This document shows, in pieces, positions 24,706-34,107 of a DNA stretch of 64,000 nucleotides (position 1 is the first letter of the stretch; the number at the start of each line of letters is the position of its first letter). The notes beneath the pieces were generated by a model. The model ran no database searches. It worked only from the letters and a program-made list of their open reading frames with translations, and was not told the DNA's origin. Source of the stretch: Porphyromonas sp. (GTDB lineage Bacteria; Bacteroidota; Bacteroidia; Bacteroidales; Porphyromonadaceae); NCBI GenBank assembly GCA_022772085.1, contig JALFBN010000003.1:186001-250000 (forward strand), given 5' to 3'. The position numbers and the translations under genes are program-made.

Positions 24706-27700
24706 ATGATTATGAACCAGAAAGATTTTACGAATTTGTACTCACTGAGTAAGACGTTGCGTTTTGAACTACGCCCTATCGGAAAGACCCTAAATAACAT
24801 CAAATCTACCGGGATCTTAGCTGAAGACAACCACCGAGCCGAGAGCTACAAAAAGGTCAAGATAATCATAGATAAGTATCATAAAAATATCATCGAACGT
24901 GTGCTATCAACCCTCTCACTAGTACTTGAAAATCATAATAAACAAGACTCTCTTCAAGAATTTCATTGCTATTATGAGTTGAAATCCAAAGATGAGAAAC
25001 AACTCAAAAAATTCGAAAAGATTCAATCAAATCTTCGGAAACAGATTGCCAATGCGTTCAAGGAGGATTCGAAATTCAAAGGAATCGACAAAGAAGACCT
25101 AATAAAAAAAGAGCTACTCGACTTTGTAACAACGGACGAAGATCGAGCTCTCGTTACAGAATTCAAAAACTTCACGACCTATTTCAAAGGATTCCACGAA
25201 AATCGAATGAATATGTATTCGGATGAGGCAAAGGCTTCTGCAATTGCCTATCGTCTGATCCATGAAAATCTCCCCAAGTTCATTGACAACATACATTCTT
25301 TCCAAAAGATTGCCAGTAGTCCCATTGCTGATAAATTAGCTCCCATTTACAATCAGTATGCGAAGGAAGGGTATATGAATGCTAATAACTTGAGTGAAAT
25401 GTTTGATCTCAAGTACTATAACATGGTACTCACTCAAGCTCAGATAGAGATCTACAATACTGTCATTGGAGGAAAAACTGAGAAAGATGGTTCTAAAACA
25501 CAAGGACTTAACGAGTACATCAACCTCTATAATCAGCAGCAAAAGAATAAAGAAGATCGCCTTCCCAAGCTAAAAATACTCTTCAAACAAATACTCAGCG
25601 ACCGAGAACAAGTATCCTGGCTACAAGAAGAATTTTCAACAGACCAGCAAATGCTCTCCTCAATCAACGGCTTTTATCAAAGTCTTGTAATAGCAGATAC
25701 TACGCAAAATAGATCTGTAACGGAGGAGAGTACTTTGGGAAGAATAAAGCTCTTACTCCAATCCATTGCAGACTATGACTTAAACAAGATCTATCTAGAT
25801 AGCAAGCAACTGAGTCACATATCACAACAGATGTTTGGTGATTGGAATATGATCCAAAGAGCCATTGAACAAGAATATGATTCTAATCAACTCAATAGTA
25901 AAAACAGGAAAAAGGATGAAAAACGAAAAGAAAAACACATCAAATCACTCAAAAGTGTCAGTATTGGCTTCTTAAACCAAAGCTTAAGTTTCCTAGAATT
26001 TGGTAGCAACAAAACCATTGAAAGTTACATTGCTTCACTAAGCACAAAAAAGAAAGAGGGAGATGAGGGGGCTATAAATCTACTTGATCAAATAGTCACC
26101 TCCTATGAGGCAATTAAATCCATACTCACAGAAGAATGGCCCGAGGAGAGAAACATAGCTCAAGAGAAAGAACAGGTCGCCCTGATCAAAACCTTTTTAG
26201 ACAGCATCAAAGAGCTCCAACATTTCATCAAACCGCTACTTGGCAATGGAGATGAACCCGATAAAGACGATCGATTCTATGGAGAGTTTATCCCCCTTTG
26301 GGAACAGATAAACAAGATTACGCCTCTCTATAACAAGGTTCGTAACCGCATAACTCGTAAACCCTACTCTACCCAAAAGATTAAGCTAAACTTCCAAAAT
26401 ACACAATTACTACACGGTTGGGATATCAACAAAGAGGTAGATAATACGAGTGTCATACTACGTAAAGATGGCTTGTACTATCTTGCGATCATGAATAAGA
26501 AGAGTAATAAAGTATTTAACAAAGACTTGCCCTCTGATGGAGAATGCTACGAAAAGATGGACTACAAACTACTTCCTGGTGCTAATAAGATGCTTCCCAA
26601 AGTATTCTTCTCAAAATCTCGCATTGATGAGTTTGCTCCAAGTGATGAGATACTGGCAAAATATGAGCAAGGGACACACAAAAAAGGAGACTATTTTTCA
26701 CTTCAAGACTGCCACAACTTGATAGACTTCTTCAAAGCATCAATTGAAAAACATCATGATTGGAGAAATTTTGAGTTCCAATTTTCTAGCACTAATACAT
26801 ATAAAGATTTGAGCGATTTTTATCGAGAAGTTGAGAATCAAGGTTATAAGGTTTCATTCCGTAATGTATCTGTTGATTACATCAATACGCTTGTAAATGA
26901 AGGCAAACTTTATCTCTTTCAGATTTACAACAAAGATTTCTCTCCCCACAGCAAAGGGACTCCCAACATGCACACACTTTACTGGAAGATGCTCTTTGAT
27001 GAACGTAACCTCGCCGATGTTGTTTACAAACTAAATGGAGAGGCGGAAGTATTTTTCCGCAAAGCATCTCTGGAGAAGAAAATCACGCACCCTGCTCATC
27101 AACCCATTAAGAATAAAAATCCGGAGAATCCAAAGAAAGAGAAGACTTTCGAGTACGATCTCATCAAGGATAAGAGGTACACCGAAGATAAGTTTCAGCT
27201 CCATGTACCTATTACTATGAACTTCAAAAGCTCCAATTCCGGGAATATAAATGCTCTTGTAAATAATTACATCAGATCGACTAAGGATCTCCATTTCATC
27301 GGTATCGACAGAGGAGAACGACACCTCCTATACATTTGCATAATTGACTCTAAAGGCAATATCAAAGACCGGCAACAATTCTCTCTCAACGAGCTTGCTG
27401 ATGAAAGCTATAAAAATGCTTACCCAACCAATTATCATGCTTTACTTACTCAACGGGAGAAGGAGCGAGAGAAAGAACGACAAAGCTGGAAGACGATCGA
27501 AAAAATCAAAGATCTAAAACAGGGCTATCTCAGCCAAGTAGTTCACAAAGTATCAGAACTGATAATTAAATACAACGCTATTGTTGTACTCGAAGATCTA
27601 AACATGGGATTCAAGCGCGGCAGGCAAAAGATTGAGAGTTCTGTTTACCAACAGTTTGAAAAAAGCCTTATAGACAAACTAAACTACTTAGTTGACAAGA

Positions 27701-28491
27701 AGCTACCAGCTGATGCTGATGGAGGTGTACTCCACGCTTATCAATTGACAAACAAATTCGAAAGTTTCCAAAAAATGGGCAAGCAAAATGGATTTCTTTT
27801 TTACATACCGGCTTGGAATACGAGTAAAATGGATCCCGTAACCGGCTTCGTTAACCTGTTTGACACTCGCTACGAAAATATCGCAAAAGCTCAAAAGTTT
27901 TTTAGGAAGTTTGATAGTATCAGATATAATCAAAAGAAGGATTGGTTTGAACTGGAGTTCGACTACAATAGCTTTACCACAAAAGCCGAAGGCTCTCGAA
28001 CAAAATGGACTCTATGTACTTGGGGGCATCGTATTAAGAACTTCCGCAATACCGAAAGAAATGCTTCATGGGATTACAAAGAGGTCAATCTCACAGAAGA
28101 ATACAAGGCTCTCTTTGAACAATTCTCTATCGACTATAAAAACGATATCAAAGAGGAGATCTTAAAACAAAATTCGAAAGAATTCTTTGAAAATCTACTC
28201 GCCCTACTCCGTCTTACTCTACAAATGCGAAACAGTATTCCCAACTCAACTACTGACTATCTTATATCGCCAGTAGCTGATGCAGATGGGCATTTTTATT
28301 GGAGCGAAGAGTGTGGAGAGAATCTCCCCAAGAATGCTGATGCTAATGGTGCTTACAACATTGCTCGTAAGGGTTTATGGATGGCAAGGCAGATACAACA
28401 TTCTGATGAAGGTGATAAGATCAATCTAACGATATCAAATAAAGAGTGGCTCAAATTTGCTCAAGAGAAACCCTATCTTAAGGATGAGTAA
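24706..28491 (+). CDS. cas12a: Cas12a (Cpf1), type V-A CRISPR effector nuclease
   Basis: 1261 aa by the track start; the ATG at 24712 (MNQKDFTNLYSLSKTLRFEL) matches known relatives better and would give 1259 aa. A single protein that processes its own crRNA and cuts DNA next to a T-rich PAM. RuvC residues are intact: Asp in IGIDRGER (about 868), Glu in VVLEDLNMGF (about 963) and Asp in NADANGAYN (about 1212). The processing region HTLYWKMLFDERNLADV and the Nuc-side WTLCTWGHRIKNFR are also present. No tracrRNA is needed. The sequence is close to the Porphyromonas crevioricanis enzyme as I recall it. The stop shares one base with the cas4 start (TAATG). Confidence 0.98.
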   Translation: MIMNQKDFTNLYSLSKTLRFELRPIGKTLNNIKSTGILAEDNHRAESYKKVKIIIDKYHKNIIERVLSTLSLVLENHNKQDSLQEFHCYYELKSKDEKQLKKFEKIQSNLRKQIANAFKEDSKFKGIDKEDLIKKELLDFVTTDEDRALVTEFKNFTTYFKGFHENRMNMYSDEAKASAIAYRLIHENLPKFIDNIHSFQKIASSPIADKLAPIYNQYAKEGYMNANNLSEMFDLKYYNMVLTQAQIEIYNTVIGGKTEKDGSKTQGLNEYINLYNQQQKNKEDRLPKLKILFKQILSDREQVSWLQEEFSTDQQMLSSINGFYQSLVIADTTQNRSVTEESTLGRIKLLLQSIADYDLNKIYLDSKQLSHISQQMFGDWNMIQRAIEQEYDSNQLNSKNRKKDEKRKEKHIKSLKSVSIGFLNQSLSFLEFGSNKTIESYIASLSTKKKEGDEGAINLLDQIVTSYEAIKSILTEEWPEERNIAQEKEQVALIKTFLDSIKELQHFIKPLLGNGDEPDKDDRFYGEFIPLWEQINKITPLYNKVRNRITRKPYSTQKIKLNFQNTQLLHGWDINKEVDNTSVILRKDGLYYLAIMNKKSNKVFNKDLPSDGECYEKMDYKLLPGANKMLPKVFFSKSRIDEFAPSDEILAKYEQGTHKKGDYFSLQDCHNLIDFFKASIEKHHDWRNFEFQFSSTNTYKDLSDFYREVENQGYKVSFRNVSVDYINTLVNEGKLYLFQIYNKDFSPHSKGTPNMHTLYWKMLFDERNLADVVYKLNGEAEVFFRKASLEKKITHPAHQPIKNKNPENPKKEKTFEYDLIKDKRYTEDKFQLHVPITMNFKSSNSGNINALVNNYIRSTKDLHFIGIDRGERHLLYICIIDSKGNIKDRQQFSLNELADESYKNAYPTNYHALLTQREKEREKERQSWKTIEKIKDLKQGYLSQVVHKVSELIIKYNAIVVLEDLNMGFKRGRQKIESSVYQQFEKSLIDKLNYLVDKKLPADADGGVLHAYQLTNKFESFQKMGKQNGFLFYIPAWNTSKMDPVTGFVNLFDTRYENIAKAQKFFRKFDSIRYNQKKDWFELEFDYNSFTTKAEGSRTKWTLCTWGHRIKNFRNTERNASWDYKEVNLTEEYKALFEQFSIDYKNDIKEEILKQNSKEFFENLLALLRLTLQMRNSIPNSTTDYLISPVADADGHFYWSEECGENLPKNADANGAYNIARKGLWMARQIQHSDEGDKINLTISNKEWLKFAQEKPYLKDE

Positions 28492-29057
28492 TGCAAGATT
28501 ACATTCTGATCTCGACTCTTAATGATTTCATATTTTGTCCGTATTCCATATATCTGCATAACATTTATATGGATACGGACGAATCAATGTACCATGCTAC
28601 ACCTCAAACTAAAGGAAAAATGGCACACGAGGCAACAGATCTCAAAAGATCTAGTAATCGGTCTGATGAGATCTTGGCCTTACCAGTCTACTCCGAGCGC
28701 TTACATCTCATGGGACGGATTGATGTATATCGACGAAAAGAACAAAAGTTAATTGAGAGAAAGTACAACCTAAAGCAGATATATCAGGGACAGATATACC
28801 AGTTATGGGCACAAATGTTCTGCTTACAAGAGATGGGTTACGACGTTCAACACATGGCATTCTATGAAATCTCAACAAATAAGATGATACCAATAGAGAT
28901 GCCGACTCCCGCTGAAGAAATAGAATTTGAAGCGTTCATCAATCAGTATCTCACCTACGATCCATCTCAACCAATCAGTGTGAATCAAAATAAATGCACA
29001 CACTGTATCTACTGTAATCTTTGTGATAAGACTGACTTAGAAAATGTTTACACATAA
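28491..29057 (+). CDS. cas4: Cas4, adaptation exonuclease
   Basis: 188 aa, full length. The RecB-like PD-(D/E)xK core shows GRIDVY and IERKYN followed by QGQIYQLWAQ. The Fe-S cluster is held by an N-terminal Cys (FIFCPYS) and a C-terminal triad (CTHCIYCNLC). Cas4 trims prespacers so that new spacers are taken next to a correct PAM. It starts within the cas12a stop and ends 14 nt inside cas1, so translation is probably coupled. Confidence 0.95.
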   Translation: MQDYILISTLNDFIFCPYSIYLHNIYMDTDESMYHATPQTKGKMAHEATDLKRSSNRSDEILALPVYSERLHLMGRIDVYRRKEQKLIERKYNLKQIYQGQIYQLWAQMFCLQEMGYDVQHMAFYEISTNKMIPIEMPTPAEEIEFEAFINQYLTYDPSQPISVNQNKCTHCIYCNLCDKTDLENVYT

Positions 29058-30024
29058 GGATATAGAATACCGCACCATATTTGTCGTTAACTGCATCAAG
29101 GAACGCTCTTTACGAGTAAGTAATGGAGAGTTTTTGCTCGAGGAACAGGTTGAGAACTCTGACAAAATGAAGACATTGACTAAACTGCCCTTTCAGAAAA
29201 TCCTTGCTTTATTCGTCATAGGGCACATCAAGATAACCACACCCTTAATTGAGAAATGCCAAAAGCACGGTGTTGCCCTTATCGTAGTTAAGTCAAACTT
29301 CAGACCTGTATTCTTTTGGTCTAATAGTGCAGAGGCCAATTACCTTTTACACCAGCGCCAATACCAACTAGAGAAGGAGGATATCCGTATTGCACGAATA
29401 ATCGTATCAAACAAAATCCAAAATCAGATCAAGCTACTCCAAAATACAAGACGAAAAAGTGGAGCAACTGAATTTGCTAAGAGCATCTGCATAAAATGCA
29501 AGGAAAAAGTAGTCTCTATTTCAGAGCACACGCAACTTATGGGAATTGAGGGACTCGCTTCTAAAGCCTTTTTCTCTGCATATTTTCAAGATTACAATTG
29601 GACAGCTCGATGTCCCCGAACTAAATGCGATGCCTTGAATGCAACCCTAGACATTGGTTATACGATACTGTTCAATTACATAGAATGCTTCTTGAGGATG
29701 TTTGGTTTTGATTTGTATGTAGGAGTGTTCCACCGCTTATGGTTTAAACGAAAGTCTTTGGTCTGTGATATAATGGAACCTTTTCGATGTATTATAGAAA
29801 AGACCGTACGTACAGCGTATAATCGCAATCTATTTTCTCCAAAGGACTTTGAGATTCGCAAAGGCGAATATATGCTAAAGCATGGAAAAAATCAAGATTA
29901 TTGCAAAGTCTTCTTCAATGCTCTAATCCCCTATAAAACAGAAGTTTTCAGGTATATTCAACAGTACTATCGATGCTTCATGAAACAAAAATCTACGTCT
30001 CAATATCCACAATTCTTAATCTGA
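29044..30024 (+). CDS. cas1: Cas1, spacer integrase
   Basis: 326 aa. Catalytic residues appear intact: Glu in LMGIEGLASKAFF, His in GVFHRLWFKRKSLVCD and the acidic residue in DIMEPFR. The N-terminal beta domain and C-terminal helical domain are in normal order. Cas1 forms the integrase complex with Cas2. It overlaps cas4 by 14 nt and lies 8 nt before cas2. Confidence 0.95.
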   Translation: MFTHKDIEYRTIFVVNCIKERSLRVSNGEFLLEEQVENSDKMKTLTKLPFQKILALFVIGHIKITTPLIEKCQKHGVALIVVKSNFRPVFFWSNSAEANYLLHQRQYQLEKEDIRIARIIVSNKIQNQIKLLQNTRRKSGATEFAKSICIKCKEKVVSISEHTQLMGIEGLASKAFFSAYFQDYNWTARCPRTKCDALNATLDIGYTILFNYIECFLRMFGFDLYVGVFHRLWFKRKSLVCDIMEPFRCIIEKTVRTAYNRNLFSPKDFEIRKGEYMLKHGKNQDYCKVFFNALIPYKTEVFRYIQQYYRCFMKQKSTSQYPQFLI

Positions 30025-30032
30025 TACTCATT

Positions 30033-30305
30033 ATGTTGGTGATTAGTTATGACATTAAAGATGACAAGTTGCGAATCCGATTTTCCAAGATGCTTACTAG
30101 GAATGGTGCTATTCGCCTTCAATATTCGGTTTACGAGGTGAACAATACTCATAGGCATTTGGACAACTTGATCGTAAAGATAGAGGGCGAGTATGCAAAG
30201 TTATTTGGTGGAGGTGATAGTATTATTATCTTTGACGTCTCTGATGTAAAACTAATAAAGTACGGTAATGCTATCCATCGAGATGTTGATATTGTCTATT
30301 TCTGA
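30033..30305 (+). CDS. cas2: Cas2, adaptation complex subunit
   Basis: 90 aa from the ATG at 30033 (MLVISYDIKDDKLRIRF). The track start at 29973 overlaps cas1 and gives an unsupported hydrophobic N-terminus, so it is rejected. The ferredoxin-like fold begins with the beta strand carrying the conserved Asp (SYDI), then RLQYSVYEV. Last gene before the CRISPR leader. Confidence 0.95.
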   Translation: MLVISYDIKDDKLRIRFSKMLTRNGAIRLQYSVYEVNNTHRHLDNLIVKIEGEYAKLFGGGDSIIIFDVSDVKLIKYGNAIHRDVDIVYF

Positions 30306-30439
30306 AATGCAGATCAGAGTCTATACATTTCCATCACATACCTCAAAACATCCTAATTATCAATCAATTATGGCATTTTATACAGTTATAAAAATCCGAG
30401 GTGGGGTAAACATATCTAATTAAGAGAAAACATAAATAC

Positions 30440-30470
30440 TTGGTATTTAGGAAGAAAGATGCTATCTTTG
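30440..30470 (+). promoter_or_regulatory. Promoter of the CRISPR array
   Basis: TTG (30440-30442), 20 nt, then TATCTTTG (30463-30470): a close match to the Bacteroidetes -33/-7 consensus. Transcription would begin about 30477, a few bases before the first repeat, and run through the array. It lies in the 175-nt AT-rich leader between cas2 and the array. Confidence 0.75.
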
Positions 30471-30480
30471 TGGCTGTAGA

Positions 30481-31842
30481 GTCTGCGGGACTATTTAATT
30501 TCTACTATTAGTAGATGTTTGTCAACGATCTGCAGCTCTTTGTCGTCTGCGGGACTATTTAATTTCTACTATTAGTAGATTCATATCCCCCTCTCCTAAC
30601 AAGACCCAGTCTGCGGGACTATTTAATTTCTACTATTAGTAGATTTTGCATACAACCTTGATACGTTGAAGGAGTCTGCGGGACTATTTAATTTCTACTA
30701 TTAGTAGATTGCTACCTTTGCGCTAAGAAGTAGAGTGTCTGCGGGACTATTTAATTTCTACTATTAGTAGATTTGATCTGATACTGTACCCACGATCTGG
30801 GTCTGCGGGACTATTTAATTTCTACTATTAGTAGATGTTACCACCTCTTCTCCATTTTTCGCCCGTCTGCGGGACTATTTAATTTCTACTATTAGTAGAT
30901 TGGGAGTGCATCAGTGAGCTTGTCCCGTCTGCGGGACTATTTAATTTCTACTATTAGTAGATATAAAACACCATTTTAATAATGTAACAAGTCTGCGGGA
31001 CTATTTAATTTCTACTATTAGTAGATCGTGAATCGGTATTGCAATGGATTGAATCGTCTGCGGGACTATTTAATTTCTACTATTAGTAGATCTATACCAG
31101 CTGATTTGTAAACATTAGTGGTCTGCGGGACTATTTAATTTCTACTATTAGTAGATTATGGAATTACGTAGGCAAACCCGAGATGTCTGCGGGACTATTT
31201 AATTTCTACTATTAGTAGATTACGCTGGTGGTCGTGGTCTTGGGTGGTGTCTGCGGGACTATTTAATTTCTGCTATTAGTAGATAGATACGTGATTCATT
31301 AGAGGAACTTATCTGTCTGCGGGACTATTTAATTTCTACTATTAGTAGATTCGAACAAGAAGGATTATCAATAAATGCGTCTGCGGGACTATTTAATTTC
31401 TACTATTAGTAGATCGAGCGTTGGGGCATAGCCGTATCCTCGTCTGCGGGACTATTTAATTTCTACTATTAGTAGATGTAACTGTAAGGGAACTTAATAT
31501 TTCCCGGTCTGCGGGACTATTTAATTTCTACTATTAGTAGATAAAACTTTGACACGATTTTGCGAATGAAGGTCTGCGGGACTATTTAATTTCTACTATT
31601 AGTAGATAATACGACCTTTCGTGTTGATAGCCAAGTCTGCGGGACTATTTAATTTCTACTATTAGTAGATAAGGAACTCAAGTCTGTAGCCAAGTCGGGG
31701 TCTGCAGGACTATTTAATTTCTACTATTAGTAGATAGGCTGGGAAGGGGCTATAAAAGAAGAAGGTCTGCAGGACTATTTAATTTCTACTATTAGTAGAT
31801 AAAGTCGAGCTTGCCGAGGAGGGAAAACGTCTGCAGGACTAT
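30481..31842 (+). CRISPR. Type V-A CRISPR array: 21 full repeats, 21 spacers, truncated terminal repeat
   Basis: 36-nt repeats begin GTCTGCGGGACTATTTAA and end TTTCTACTATTAGTAGAT, which forms the Cas12a hairpin TCTAC-TATTA-GTAGA. Full repeats start at 30481, 30545, 30609, 30674, 30737, 30801, 30865, 30927, 30991, 31056, 31121, 31185, 31249, 31315, 31379, 31442, 31507, 31572, 31635, 31700 and 31765. Spacers are 26-30 nt, mostly 28-29. Repeat 13 (31249) has TCTGC for TCTAC. Repeats 20, 21 and the truncated one at 31829 have GTCTGCAGG. Decay at the far end and the promoter next to cas2 agree that new spacers enter at the cas2 side. Confidence 0.99.
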
Positions 31843-31926
31843 ATCCTAATGCAAGAGGGCACAGAGCTAAGATTACAATAGCTCATATTTCCCCTCTACA
31901 TTGTTAGAGATCTTATTATATCACAC

Positions 31927-31967
31927 AGCCCCCTGTCACACACTCCGATGACAGGGGGCTTTTTTTA
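31927..31967 (+). terminator. Intrinsic terminator after the CRISPR array
   Basis: AGCCCCCTGTC and GACAGGGGGCT form an 11-bp perfect stem followed by seven T. It lies 85 nt after the truncated last repeat and should end the array transcript. Confidence 0.85.
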
Positions 31968-32065
31968 TCGAGATACAAAGCTAAGCATCATCTGTACCTC
32001 AATATGAACTCTACATGGAAAACTTCCTAAATTGTGTCCATATATAAGTTTCACTTCTATAGAGA

Positions 32066-33619
32066 TTAGGATCTCTTGTCAATCAATTTTGATTGTCCTG
32101 CCACACATAAAACATATTTTCCATCAGGCAGATAGCGAATATCTATCGAGACAAGCCCATTTCCTAATTGACGTAAAGGCAAATTCTTGAGTAGGTCTCC
32201 GTGTATCGAGAATAGGCGAATCACCTGCTCCGGAGATTCGTTACCCGAAAGCGTCACGTAAATATAGTCCGTAGTCGGATTGGGATAAACAGAGATTTCT
32301 TTGAACGGAACTTTTGCCACACCATTGTCTGATTTCCCTTCATAAGCAATACCAGGATGATCCACTTCATTATTCAGATGGTCAAATACCCCCCAATTCT
32401 TCCCTTTAGCAACGGCGACAGATTGCTTTGTACATTCATTTTGTTCCTTTTCGTCTTTAGTATCTATCAGTATAATGTACGCTTCATCGCTCTTTTGTCT
32501 TGCGGGTAATGTATTAACAAGCTCTGCCATTCTCTCCTGAGCAATTCGGTTGGAGTAACACTCAATAGCAAAGATTGCCGGACAATGCGAGAGGTCTATT
32601 TTCTCAATCACATTCTTCTGAACCCATAGATACTCCATTGAAGCGTTATTACTAAGATCTAAAGAACTCAAATTATTCGTATGACAAGACAATGTATTAA
32701 GAGCCAGGCATTTGGACAAATCCAAAGTAGACAATTGATTGCCATAGCATGCCAATAGCTCCAAGTTTGGAGTGTTCAGGATCAATTCGGTCAACTTATT
32801 TTCCGTGATAAAGAATTCCTTTAGCGAATTAGAATTGACCTCAAATCGCTCCATTGGATTCTGAGCACATTGCAACTTTTCCAAGGCAGGAAGTTCGTCC
32901 ACTTTGAGTGACGTGAGTTTATTTATGTCACAGTATAAAACCTTGAGATACTTAAGATGCCCCACCTCCAGCGTTTGCAGCTGATTATTACTGCAAATTA
33001 GTTCTTCCAAAAGAGTTTGAGTCGATAGATCAAGTGACCGGAGCTTATTACCCAAGCATAGCAACGTTTTCAACGAAGTATTATGCGATAGATTGAGTTG
33101 TGATAGGCTGTTAGTACTACAATTGAGGATTTCCAAGTTTCGGTTATTCGAAAGATCTAGGCTCTCCAATGCCCCCTCCATGCAATGGAGCTCTTTCAAT
33201 TCAGGATTGTTTGAAGTATTCAATGTCATGAATTGATTGGCATTACAACTAAGGACTTGCAGAGAAGGGGCTTTCGAAAGATCCAAGGAAGTTAGATCAA
33301 AGTAGTTGCAATGTAGAGATATAACATCTCCCTTTATTTTGATATCCGGCTGAAGGACTTTATAGAGGTGAAAGATCTCGCCATACACCTCCTTAGTTTC
33401 CAGGAATTGTAGCCCTTCCACGGTAAAATCACCTCGGGCTTTAACCTCCAATCGGACAGTTTCATTTGGTTCAAGAGTTGTCACCATACTAATCCAGCGA
33501 TCGGAAGTTACGGGATCTGACTGAGGGGTTTGATACCTGTTGATTGCGAATGTAGTCCAATGGGTAAGACTGCAAACAAGCATCACTACAAAAGTGGTAA
33601 TTCTTACGTTCTTCATCAA
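32066..33619 (-). CDS. Leucine-rich-repeat surface protein with T9SS C-terminal sorting domain
   Basis: 517 aa. An N-terminal signal peptide (MKNVRITTFVVMLVCSLT) is followed by roughly a dozen LRR units of 20-21 residues (LDLSNNRNLEILNCSTNSL and the like; about residues 100-360). The C-terminus (KEISVYPNPTTDYIYVTL, ending LPDGKYVLCVAGQSKLI) is a type A sorting domain of the type IX secretion system, so the protein is probably exported across the outer membrane. The LRR form resembles internalin-like proteins and may bind host or bacterial surfaces (inference). A -33/-7 promoter lies about 250 nt upstream. Confidence 0.88.
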   Translation of the reverse strand: MMKNVRITTFVVMLVCSLTHWTTFAINRYQTPQSDPVTSDRWISMVTTLEPNETVRLEVKARGDFTVEGLQFLETKEVYGEIFHLYKVLQPDIKIKGDVISLHCNYFDLTSLDLSKAPSLQVLSCNANQFMTLNTSNNPELKELHCMEGALESLDLSNNRNLEILNCSTNSLSQLNLSHNTSLKTLLCLGNKLRSLDLSTQTLLEELICSNNQLQTLEVGHLKYLKVLYCDINKLTSLKVDELPALEKLQCAQNPMERFEVNSNSLKEFFITENKLTELILNTPNLELLACYGNQLSTLDLSKCLALNTLSCHTNNLSSLDLSNNASMEYLWVQKNVIEKIDLSHCPAIFAIECYSNRIAQERMAELVNTLPARQKSDEAYIILIDTKDEKEQNECTKQSVAVAKGKNWGVFDHLNNEVDHPGIAYEGKSDNGVAKVPFKEISVYPNPTTDYIYVTLSGNESPEQVIRLFSIHGDLLKNLPLRQLGNGLVSIDIRYLPDGKYVLCVAGQSKLIDKRS

Positions 33620-33873
33620 ATATCTCTATGAGTCCCTGTGAATTTACCTATGCCACAAGACCGGGACTCATTACCCTTATGGCAGGCGTTATGATAGATG
33701 TCCGTAAATGCAATATCGTAGATCAATTCTTATGTAAATCACTCCAGCCCATTTCTCCGAAGATTTAGCTACACCTCCTCTTGGTCTCTTTCTAAAGAGT
33801 CAGAAGCCAACAGCGCACCACTTGAAAATCCTCTCTCATGGCAATCTTTTTCTGTAAATGTAGCGATACACCG

Positions 33874-33903
33874 CAAATATAATAAGTAATTTATAATTAG
33901 CAA
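33874..33903 (-). promoter_or_regulatory. Putative promoter of the LRR gene
   Basis: On the minus strand TTG (33903-33901), 19 nt, TATATTTG (33881-33874) matches the Bacteroidetes consensus. The 5' leader would be about 250 nt. Confidence 0.5.
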
Positions 33904-34018
33904 TACTATTGCAATGAATCAAAGCATATCATACTGCAACTTATCTATGATCATCATGAAAGAAGAATAATATGATATCATCACAAATATCAGTGAGCAT
34001 ATTTTGATTGTATGGCAA

Positions 34019-34053
34019 GAAAAAAGGCTACCCTCGTGTACCGAGAGTAGCCT
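34019..34053 (-). terminator. Intrinsic terminator of the porin-cdd operon
   Basis: On the minus strand AGGCTACTCTCGG, a short loop, and CGAGGGTAGCCT pair over about 11 bp and are followed by a T-run. It lies 55 nt after the cdd stop. Confidence 0.8.
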
Positions 34054-34107
34054 CACCATGAAGAGAAAAACAAAAATGCGTCTAATCTATCATATATCTA
34101 CGGTAGT

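Larger units (their letters stand above)
33620..34107. other. Non-coding region between LRR gene and cdd
   Basis: Holds the long leader and promoter of the LRR gene and the cdd terminator. No gene is seen. The sequence is AT-rich around 33880-33960. Confidence 0.5.

Noticed and set aside
29973-30032. Cas2 N-terminal extension in the track ORF
   Set aside because: Overlaps cas1 and adds a hydrophobic stretch absent from Cas2; the ATG at 30033 gives the normal SYDI start.
30481-31842. Self-targeting spacers within the window
   Set aside because: No spacer matched other parts of the window by eye, but a computed search was not possible.
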